Positions 9,256-16,431 of a stretch of 64,000 nt of DNA are shown in pieces. Numbering within the stretch: position 1 is the first letter of the stretch; every line of letters starts with the position of its first letter. Both the position numbers and the translations under genes were made by a program. The DNA comes from Succinatimonas sp. CAG:777 (GTDB taxonomy: Bacteria; Pseudomonadota; Gammaproteobacteria; Enterobacterales; Succinivibrionaceae), in the NCBI GenBank assembly GCA_000431835.1, contig HF987952.1, positions 13,184 through 77,183 of the forward strand. The letters are read 5' to 3'. The notes beneath the pieces were generated by a model, which had not been told where the DNA came from, did no database searches, and saw nothing but the letters and a program-made list of their open reading frames with translations.

Positions 9256-10386
9256 CTATCTTTCATCCTGAAGTTTTGCAAGGATACTACCACTTTCTTT
9301 TAGAGCTTCTTCAGAGAAATCTCCAAAGTACTTTCTTACATTTAAGAATCTCTCGGTAAAGGTATCAACATCAGCCTCTTTGATAACCTTTAACTGTTCT
9401 TGTAAGCTGTTTACAAAATTTTCAATTAACTCATAATTCTGTTTTGATGACATGATGATGTCAGCATATAGACGAGGATCTTGAGCAAAAAGACGACCTA
9501 CCATCATCAGCTCCAAGCGATAGATAGGACTTGAAAGATCTTTTAATTTATCTAAATTTGGTGCAATTTCACTTAAAAAATTACCATAACCATAAGTACT
9601 AAAGTGGCGTAGTGCCTGAATAATACTCATAGCTCTATCATGTTCTTTAGCAGAACATCTGCAGATATTAGCGCCCCAAATACGTAACTGCTCAACTAAA
9701 AATTCTGATGCTTTTTCATCTCTTTCAGGAACTGTAACTACAACCTGTTTTACAAGACTCTTCACATCAGGACCGAACATAGGATGAAGACCTAATACAG
9801 GACCTTTGTGATATTTCATCATAGCTTCGACAATTGGTGCCTTCACTGAGGTGAAATCACATAAGATCTGATCTTCTCTTAACATTGGGGATAACTGTTT
9901 GATGATATCTATTGTGATATCAATTGGCACAGAAACAATTACAATCTTGGCATTTTTTAGGTATTCAGGAGCTTTATCCCAGCCACGATGACCAAATGAG
10001 AAGACTTTGTAACCTGATTTTTCAAAATAATCTGAAAAAATTCGGCCCATACCACCGTTACCGCCGACGATAACAACATCCCCATCTGTCTTTAAGCAAC
10101 GTGGATAATTAAAGGCTGTATTTGAGCACAATTTATATGACTCTCTTAAAACTCTTTTCATAATGTCAGATAAGAGTCCTTTTGGAAGGTCATATTCTCT
10201 TGCTAACTTTTCACAGTTATCAATTACAAAAGCTTCTCTTTCATGTGAGTATGCACTTACACCAAGATCTTTTTTGCAGGAACCCGCCTTTATAACCAAA
10301 TCCTGACGACGTTTTAAAAGACTAATTATCTCTTTATCTATAGCATCAATTTTCGATCTTACGCTTTCTAAATCAACAGCACTCAT
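9256..10386 (-). CDS. tyrA: Bifunctional chorismate mutase / prephenate dehydrogenase
   Basis: TyrA is a two-domain cytoplasmic enzyme that takes chorismate to prephenate and on to 4-hydroxyphenylpyruvate for tyrosine synthesis. The N-terminal AroQ-type mutase (about 1-90; LRSKIDAIDKEI-type start, RRQDLV, HEREAFV) is followed by a Rossmann domain beginning VVIVGGNGGMGRIFSDYFEKSGY and by GLHPMFGPDV, the typical substrate-loop motif. The 376 residues match the gammaproteobacterial T-protein. The ATG overlaps the stop of mlaA by one base (TAATG), which implies translational coupling. Pairing with mlaA rather than with an aro or phe gene is unusual. Confidence 0.96.
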   Translation of the reverse strand: MSAVDLESVRSKIDAIDKEIISLLKRRQDLVIKAGSCKKDLGVSAYSHEREAFVIDNCEKLAREYDLPKGLLSDIMKRVLRESYKLCSNTAFNYPRCLKTDGDVVIVGGNGGMGRIFSDYFEKSGYKVFSFGHRGWDKAPEYLKNAKIVIVSVPIDITIDIIKQLSPMLREDQILCDFTSVKAPIVEAMMKYHKGPVLGLHPMFGPDVKSLVKQVVVTVPERDEKASEFLVEQLRIWGANICRCSAKEHDRAMSIIQALRHFSTYGYGNFLSEIAPNLDKLKDLSSPIYRLELMMVGRLFAQDPRLYADIIMSSKQNYELIENFVNSLQEQLKVIKEADVDTFTERFLNVRKYFGDFSEEALKESGSILAKLQDER

Positions 10387-11195
10387 TAGTCATCAATCTC
10401 ATCTAAATAGCTCTCAACATCTTTATCCTCTTTGTTTTCCATAGAGGCATTTGGATTGACCCTACCCTCTTGATACATCAGATAGACCTGACGCAACTGA
10501 GCATAAGGATCAACAGCCTTGTCGATTGCCTCCTCTTGAGGAATTAAAGAAGCTCTTGCATCAATACCGTTAATTACGGTACATGCAATTGAGGTCCAAG
10601 GAGTTATAAAATAATAAGGCCAATTATCTACAGCTGAAGCGTGAATACTTCTTTCTGTTGTAGGTCCATAAGCAGGAACCATGATATAGGCGCCCTGATC
10701 AACACCTGCTTTACCCATAACTGTATTCATACTCATAGATTTCTGTTCTAATCCCATGTGCTTTGCTACATCTATAAAACCTAACAAACCTACAGTTGAG
10801 TTAATTGTAAAACGCCCTAGTGAAACACCTGAGCTTACGGGCTCTCCCACTAAAACATTGTTAACAGTGTTGTTAAGCTCTGAAAGATTAGAAAAGAAAT
10901 TATGCACTGATGATTTTGCTAAATCAGGCAATTTTGAATAGCCGTGTGCGACAGGTCTTAACAGATATCTATCTAAAACTACGTAATTTAATTTCCAGAA
11001 CGCATTTTTGTTGATGTATTCAATAGAGTCAATTGAATTTCCAGGTAATATAGATAAGCCATAGCTGTAATCAGCATGGCTTGCCTTCACAGATATCTGA
11101 TGTGGAGCCATTGGGCTGTAATTTGAATGAGATGCGTTAGCTTCTGAAAAAAGAGCAAAAGAAACTAGTGCAGTGCATAGAATTTTTTTAATCAT
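10386..11195 (-). CDS. mlaA: MlaA (VacJ) outer-membrane phospholipid-removal protein, without a lipobox
   Basis: MlaA sits in the outer membrane with a porin and passes mislocalised phospholipids to the Mla pathway. The family core is clear: NYVVLDRYLLRPVAHGYSKL, a helical segment ending TINSTVGLLGFIDVA, GVDQGAYIMVPAYGPTT, and IDARASLI followed by DPYAQLRQVYLMYQEGR. The 269 residues fit the family. The known protein is a lipoprotein, but here the signal sequence ends SEANA-S, a signal-peptidase-I-type site. The only nearby Cys (residue 7) is in the wrong place for lipidation. A GAGGT ribosome binding site supports this start. The gene leads an mlaA-tyrA-DUF945 operon; no other mla gene is nearby. 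Confidence 0.92.
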   Translation of the reverse strand: MIKKILCTALVSFALFSEANASHSNYSPMAPHQISVKASHADYSYGLSILPGNSIDSIEYINKNAFWKLNYVVLDRYLLRPVAHGYSKLPDLAKSSVHNFFSNLSELNNTVNNVLVGEPVSSGVSLGRFTINSTVGLLGFIDVAKHMGLEQKSMSMNTVMGKAGVDQGAYIMVPAYGPTTERSIHASAVDNWPYYFITPWTSIACTVINGIDARASLIPQEEAIDKAVDPYAQLRQVYLMYQEGRVNPNASMENKEDKDVESYLDEIDD

Positions 11196-11324
11196 ATAGA
11201 CCTCACATACATACCTACATTTTACAACATGAAAGCCCTTTTTTCCGTTGTTAACTCATAGATGTTTCAAGATAATTTCACAAATGCGTCAAAGATCTGC
11301 ATATCTAGATTGGTATTTTGTTAT

Positions 11325-11346
11325 GATATACGTGTATACGTATATC
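11325..11346. promoter_or_regulatory. 22-bp inverted repeat just upstream of the FliK-like gene
   Basis: Exact 9-bp arms GATATACGT and ACGTATATC flank the four bases GTAT, and the repeat ends 20 nt before the next ATG. It could be an operator, or it could overlap the -10 region of the FliK-like gene's promoter. No known regulator's consensus was recognised. Confidence 0.4.
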
Positions 11347-11366
11347 TAAATAATCAGTAAGTTTCC

Positions 11367-14300
11367 ATGGATACTATAGACGTTGATTTAAAGACTTCTG
11401 TCGATAAGTCCAATACAGATCTAAATAAGACAGAGTCAGAAACACAATCTGGGACAGCAAAAGCCCAGATAAATGCTAATGCCACTGCTAAATATATAAG
11501 TGTGATTTCAAAACACAAAGGTCTTTTAGCAGAGTCTCAGGCAAGGACATTTAATCAATTAAATTCAAGCCTAAACTCCTTTGTTAAGGATAGCTCATCT
11601 ATTGCAAAAGAATCCTATAACAATGATTCTGCCATGATGGGGCATTACAGAAAACTTACTGTACAAGTAATCAACAGAGATCCTAATCTGCAAGAGAAAG
11701 TTGCATCAGATTTATCCTCTCAAAAAGAGATGGTACGCTCCCGTGATGCAGCTTCGGTTTTAGAATCTGATTTAAAGAATCTGCCTAAAGTTCTATCAGA
11801 AGGTACTGTAGCAGGTCAAAATCTTGGAAAATTTATCTGTCAGAGTGTTGTAAACCTTACTGATTACGAAAATATGGGGGCCGGTTTACAAAGAGATTTG
11901 GCAATAAGACAGGTATTTGCACCCACTGAAGAACTGTCATTACGCTCAAAACAGGCTACTGCAGAAGTGCTTGCTGCCTCTATTGCATATGTAAAGAGCA
12001 ATCAGCCCGAAGTATTAACTACACTAAAACCAGAACAGCAGGAAATTGTAAAACCCAAACCTGGTTCTACAACTCCTCAGATCATGACCCGTTATCTGCG
12101 TCAGGCTCTAGATGAGTTTCCTGATGATTCAACTTATCTTGATATCTTCAAACAAAACAAGAAAGTAGATGAGGCAGAGGACAACTTTAAAGATGATGTT
12201 TCAAAAGAAACCGCTAAGAGAATTCATGATCTGATTGCCAAAGCTGCCCTTACAGCAAGAAAGAGTAACCTTTTAAGCTCAAAAGAAGAAATTTCTCTTG
12301 AAAAGACTGTAAGTACAAAAGCAGATTCTCCATCTGCAGTTGCTAATACTGCTGATGAAAAGTCTGTTGAAGCATCAAAACTCTCACTTTCAGAGCTTTC
12401 TGCCCGTGCAGCTAAACTGCAGCAGCAGTTTAGAGAAGAGAGAATGAGACTAGCAAGTGAAGGCAAGTTACCAGATCCTGCTGTAAAACCAAATTACACC
12501 TCAGATGACTCTGCTTCAAACCTTGAGCTTACAAATCAAAGAATAGCTCAGGTAGATAGAGCTATTGATGAGAGAATTGCTAATAACAGTAATTTACAGG
12601 ATCAACATGCTAAATCAAAAGAAAAGGCAGAACCTGTTCTTTCAGCTGAAGAAATCAAAAAGTTAGCTATAGATGCTGTAAAAGAAGCACTACAGGAAAC
12701 TGTAAAATCTCAAATTGAAGCTAATCAGAATGCTGCAAAATTAGCAGCAACAGAAGCTGTAAATGCTTTAAAAGAGAGTGTCTTATCTAAATTTGAAGCT
12801 AATCAGAATACAACTAAAGAAGTTGCAGCTCAGGCTGTAAAAGAAGCTTTAGAGCAAAGCACTAAAGCTCAGCTTGAGGCAAGCCAAAACTCTGCAAAAC
12901 AAGCTGTAGCAGAAGCTGTTAACTCCTTAAAAGAAAGTGTCTTCTCAAAATTAGAAGCAACACAGAACTCAACTAAAGAAATTGCAGCTCAGGCAGTAAG
13001 AGAAGCTTTAGAACAAAGTTCTAAAGCTCAGCTTGAGGTAAGTCAGAATTCTGCTCGTGATGCTGCAACCGAAGCTGTTAATGCCTTAAAAGAAAGTGTC
13101 TTATCAAAGCTTACTGATAATGAGAACAACTCAAAGAGTGTAGCTGAACAGGTTGTAAAAGAGGCTTTAGCAAAATTTGAAGAAAGTCAAAGTCAGGCTA
13201 AAGATGCTACCACTCAGGCAGTAAAAGATCTAAAAGAAAGTGTAAAAGCTCAATTAGAAAAAACTCAGACTAGTGCAAAAGAAGCAGCCACATTAGCTGC
13301 TAAAACTGTCTTAGAAGAGAATGCTAAGACTCAAAATGAGAATGCTCAAAGTTCAGCTAAAGAAGCTGTAAAACAAGCATTAAAAGAAGCTCTTGAAGGC
13401 AGTTCGCTTGCTAAGAATGACTTAAGGCAGAATGCTTATGAAAAGCATCAGACCTTTAATATGTCATTTAGAGGTTCAGCTGTTGCTGATTTCGGTTCAT
13501 ACAACATGGGACCTACTCTATCAGTAAAGATCCCTGACGGTGTTGCTGACTATGCAAATGGTTCAAATGAAGTAAATGCAAAGAGCGATCTTAATTCTGT
13601 AAATACAGAACAGAAAGCTGAAGCTTTAAAAGAAGAGTTCTTAAAATCTCAGGCACAAGATGTTCGTGAAGAAATAGCAAAAGATGATGCAACTTCTTTT
13701 GAAAACACAAAGGTAACTGATGGCATTAAAACAGTTGGAAAAGCAGACAGTACAGATACTGTTTCAAAGTCAGTAACCACAGAGCAAAAAGCTTTCGAGT
13801 TCAGTACTACAAACGATGATGTCATCAACGCTGACACTGAAGATGAAACTTATGATGTTGCAGTTGATGAAAAGAATGTTTTAAGCAACGAAGATGATGT
13901 TAAATCTGATGAGGTACTCACTGACAAAAATAGCCTTAAGGACAAGGCATCAAATCTAAAAGAGCCTGTAGCAAACACTGAAATTGATGAGCTTGTAACT
14001 GATGATAACAATGTAGTAGCTAAAGACAATGAAAAATTAGCATCTGACACAAAGGCATCTGTAAATACAGATAAAGACAATGATGATATTCTAAAGCTAA
14101 ATCAGATTTCTAACACACAGAACGGCAGTGTTGCATCTACTGAGGTTACAGAAGAAACTTCAGAACAACCTGTTACAGAAAACAATTCAGGAGATAAACT
14201 AAGTAATGTTCTTGTTTCTCCTGTTGTAGCTAATGACAGTACTATTACTGATGACAGCCCAATAGAGATTGAAACTACTTTTACAATTCCAAAGGATAAT

Positions 14301-15830
14301 GTTGCGTCTGACAGTTCTAAAGTAATCACACCAGAAGAAAAAGCACTTGCTAATAGCGCTTTAGAACAGACTAAAGCACAGAGTGAAACTGTTTTAAATA
14401 AGCCAACACCTGATAATTCTGTTCTTCATGATGAAGATGATATATTCAAATCAAATGATGAAAAATTAGAAAACTCAGACTTGCAAAGTGCGGTTAAAAA
14501 CAGGCCTTCTGTTCTAGCAGGTTTAAGTGCAAAAGAAGGTTCAGATGTTGAGTCCTTGCCTGATGATAACCTAAGTGTAACTAATGGCACTAAGAACAAT
14601 TTACAAGGTTCTGATAGTTCTTCTAAGAATAAGTCAGTTGAAAGCAAAATCTTAGCTTCTACTGTACCTTCAATGGAATTAGAAGATCAGGTTGTGCCTT
14701 CAGATGTAAAGCAGGACTTAAATATAGAAAAGAAACTTACAGATAGTGCAAAAGAAAACTCTGATGAGTCAACACTCACTATCACTAAGATCCCTGAGAA
14801 GACCCCTGGGGCTGCTGCGATTACTCAAGGACAAAGTGAACCTATTCCTGAAAAGAGCGTGGTAGACAATGTCGCTGATGTGAAAGAAAAAACAGGCTTT
14901 TTCTCAAAAATTGCTTCAATTTTTGGTAAAAAAACAGTTGAATCACCTAAAAATGTAGCAGAAAGCGTAACCACGCCTGTAGCTACTGCTCCAAATTTAA
15001 TGACGCTTATGTCTAAAGGATCTCCTTTAGACAGTCTCATGTACAGCTTAAAGGTACAGGCAAACAATACCGCTCTGCCTGATGCTCTAAGAGAAGATGC
15101 TAAGAATTATTTAGACAAGTTGGAAAATCCTATCGATGACTTACCTTCTGTAGCAAACTGGTTGAACTTTACCTCAGGACCTATGTCCCCTACTTCACCA
15201 CAGGCTTTAGCGCTTCATCAATGGGCTTTCATGCTTTTATCGATTAGATTTGCTCAATTAGGTAAATCCGTAGATAAGTTCTTAAAGAAAGCTGTTGACC
15301 TCATGGAAGACAGATTTGATGAGACCTTAGATGAGATGAAAGCAAGCATTGATGCAAAAGGTAAGAACAACATTCCATCTTTATTAGATGAAACCTTAGA
15401 TCAGATTGTAAGGTATCAAAATCAAAACAAAGAAAATCTGCCATTATTATTCCAGTATATACCGTTACCTCCAACTTATGATGGAGGTCGAGAAGGTGGC
15501 TTTAACGCTCGCCCTGTAATCGAAGAGGATGGTAAAAAGTCCTGGCATTTAAACTTTGTATTCGATCTTGAAAATTTAGGTCCAATAGAAATCAAGGCTG
15601 AAGCTAAATTACCAGAGCTAAAACTCTCAGTTGTAGCAAGTACCTTTAATGGTCTGCAAAAAGTCCAAGAAGCTCTGCCAACTCTAAAAGAGAAGTTACA
15701 GGATCTTGGAATTACCACCCGTAATGCAACTGCTCGTATGGGTAAAGTTCATATTAGAGAGAAGAATGATCGTCCTGTAGTTGAGGTAAGAACTAAAAAA
15801 GACGGTTCAACTTTCTCTGTAGATATCTAG
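11367..15830 (+). CDS. Giant FliK-like hook-length-control-type protein
   Basis: The 1487-residue product is highly mosaic. Residues 1-420 are mostly helical and polar. About 428-680 is an Ala/Glu/Lys/Gln-rich repeat predicted to be coiled coil. About 700-1190 is an acidic Asp/Ser/Thr-rich low-complexity region. About 1205-1487 is globular. Within the last part, FQYIPLPPTYDGG followed by LENLGPIEIKAEAKL and KLSVVAST resembles the FliK C-terminal (Flg_hook) domain at about 1395-1465. FliK proteins are exported through the flagellar type III apparatus and interact with FlhB to stop hook growth. The next gene encodes a FlhB-C-terminal-domain protein, which supports this reading. The length is far above that of ordinary FliK. 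No signal peptide or membrane segment is visible. Whether it is the only FliK of this organism cannot be seen here. Confidence 0.65.
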   Translation: MDTIDVDLKTSVDKSNTDLNKTESETQSGTAKAQINANATAKYISVISKHKGLLAESQARTFNQLNSSLNSFVKDSSSIAKESYNNDSAMMGHYRKLTVQVINRDPNLQEKVASDLSSQKEMVRSRDAASVLESDLKNLPKVLSEGTVAGQNLGKFICQSVVNLTDYENMGAGLQRDLAIRQVFAPTEELSLRSKQATAEVLAASIAYVKSNQPEVLTTLKPEQQEIVKPKPGSTTPQIMTRYLRQALDEFPDDSTYLDIFKQNKKVDEAEDNFKDDVSKETAKRIHDLIAKAALTARKSNLLSSKEEISLEKTVSTKADSPSAVANTADEKSVEASKLSLSELSARAAKLQQQFREERMRLASEGKLPDPAVKPNYTSDDSASNLELTNQRIAQVDRAIDERIANNSNLQDQHAKSKEKAEPVLSAEEIKKLAIDAVKEALQETVKSQIEANQNAAKLAATEAVNALKESVLSKFEANQNTTKEVAAQAVKEALEQSTKAQLEASQNSAKQAVAEAVNSLKESVFSKLEATQNSTKEIAAQAVREALEQSSKAQLEVSQNSARDAATEAVNALKESVLSKLTDNENNSKSVAEQVVKEALAKFEESQSQAKDATTQAVKDLKESVKAQLEKTQTSAKEAATLAAKTVLEENAKTQNENAQSSAKEAVKQALKEALEGSSLAKNDLRQNAYEKHQTFNMSFRGSAVADFGSYNMGPTLSVKIPDGVADYANGSNEVNAKSDLNSVNTEQKAEALKEEFLKSQAQDVREEIAKDDATSFENTKVTDGIKTVGKADSTDTVSKSVTTEQKAFEFSTTNDDVINADTEDETYDVAVDEKNVLSNEDDVKSDEVLTDKNSLKDKASNLKEPVANTEIDELVTDDNNVVAKDNEKLASDTKASVNTDKDNDDILKLNQISNTQNGSVASTEVTEETSEQPVTENNSGDKLSNVLVSPVVANDSTITDDSPIEIETTFTIPKDNVASDSSKVITPEEKALANSALEQTKAQSETVLNKPTPDNSVLHDEDDIFKSNDEKLENSDLQSAVKNRPSVLAGLSAKEGSDVESLPDDNLSVTNGTKNNLQGSDSSSKNKSVESKILASTVPSMELEDQVVPSDVKQDLNIEKKLTDSAKENSDESTLTITKIPEKTPGAAAITQGQSEPIPEKSVVDNVADVKEKTGFFSKIASIFGKKTVESPKNVAESVTTPVATAPNLMTLMSKGSPLDSLMYSLKVQANNTALPDALREDAKNYLDKLENPIDDLPSVANWLNFTSGPMSPTSPQALALHQWAFMLLSIRFAQLGKSVDKFLKKAVDLMEDRFDETLDEMKASIDAKGKNNIPSLLDETLDQIVRYQNQNKENLPLLFQYIPLPPTYDGGREGGFNARPVIEEDGKKSWHLNFVFDLENLGPIEIKAEAKLPELKLSVVASTFNGLQKVQEALPTLKEKLQDLGITTRNATARMGKVHIREKNDRPVVEVRTKKDGSTFSVDI
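12648..13405 (+). repeat. Tandem coding repeat: alternating 26/27-residue units (about 53-residue period)
   Basis: Inside the FliK-like gene, units of the type EANQN-x2-K-x-AATEAVNALKESVLSK and E-x2-QN-x2-KE-x-AAQAVKEALEQS-x-KAQL alternate. At least eight recognisable units occur, decaying toward the 3' end. The period is about 159 nt in DNA. Conserved Ala/Val/Leu spacing suggests a long amphipathic helix or coiled coil. Such arrays can gain or lose units by recombination. Confidence 0.8.
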
Positions 15831-15837
15831 GTGAACT

Positions 15838-16326
15838 ATGCAAAATACCGATGATAAAAATATAAATAACGAAAAAGCTACTAATGAAGAAGCATTAGAT
15901 GCTACTGTTGTCGACAGTGAAAGTGGCAAAGAACTAAAGACTGAAACTCAAAATGGAGACGATAAAGATAACATCTCTATCAATGCTACCGATGAAGATC
16001 TGTCTTTTAAAGCCAGCTATGAGAAGGCTTCAGCTGCTGTTGCCATTTCTTATAACGAAGAGAAAAAGTCTCCTTTTGTAAGCGCTCTAGGCTATGAATC
16101 CAGAGCTCAAGCCATTATTGATATGGCAAAAGAACTAGGTGTTTATATTCACAAAGATCCTGTTTTATTAAATGAGCTTAAAGCTTTAAAGGAAGGTGAA
16201 CAGGTTCCAGAGCAACTGTTCCAAATTATCGCCGAAATTTTAGCTTTCAGCTATCTTCTGCAGGGCAAAACACCAGAGAGCTACGTTAGAGCTGATGGAA
16301 CCAAAGCTATCAATACTAAAGCCTAA
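15838..16326 (+). CDS. FlhB C-terminal-domain homologue (export-switch protein, FlhX/YlqH type)
   Basis: The 162-residue product has a charged, disordered first half (about 1-62). Residues about 63-150 match the cytoplasmic domain of FlhB/YscU after its autocleavage site: AVAISYNEEKKSP, AQAIIDMAKELGVYIHKDPVL, and IIAEILAFSYLLQG. The membrane part of FlhB and the NPTH cleavage motif are both absent, as in stand-alone FlhB-like proteins found beside FliK-like genes in other bacteria. The start lies 7 nt after the FliK-like stop and has an AGGTGA ribosome binding site, so the two genes are co-translated. It probably acts in substrate switching of the flagellar export apparatus, possibly in place of the FlhB C-domain. 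Confidence 0.8.
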   Translation: MQNTDDKNINNEKATNEEALDATVVDSESGKELKTETQNGDDKDNISINATDEDLSFKASYEKASAAVAISYNEEKKSPFVSALGYESRAQAIIDMAKELGVYIHKDPVLLNELKALKEGEQVPEQLFQIIAEILAFSYLLQGKTPESYVRADGTKAINTKA

Positions 16327-16370
16327 TTTAGTTATCTAAAGTAGAAAAGACAATTTCAACTACTTAAAAA

Positions 16371-16402
16371 GAAGGCTGGTACTTATGTATCAGCATTCTT
16401 TT
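16371..16402. terminator. Bidirectional terminator between the FlhB-like gene and mrcB
   Basis: A 12-bp imperfect stem with one mismatch (GAAGGCTGGTAC with GTATCAGCATTC) and a TTAT loop has runs of T beyond it on both strands. It lies between the convergent ends of the two genes. Confidence 0.75.
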
Positions 16403-16431
16403 GGGTTAACCAAAAACAGACTGTTTATAAG

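Noticed and set aside
12224..15718. Several antisense frames inside the FliK-like gene
   Set aside because: They mirror its repetitive, Ser/Ala/Val-biased composition and lack ribosome binding sites.
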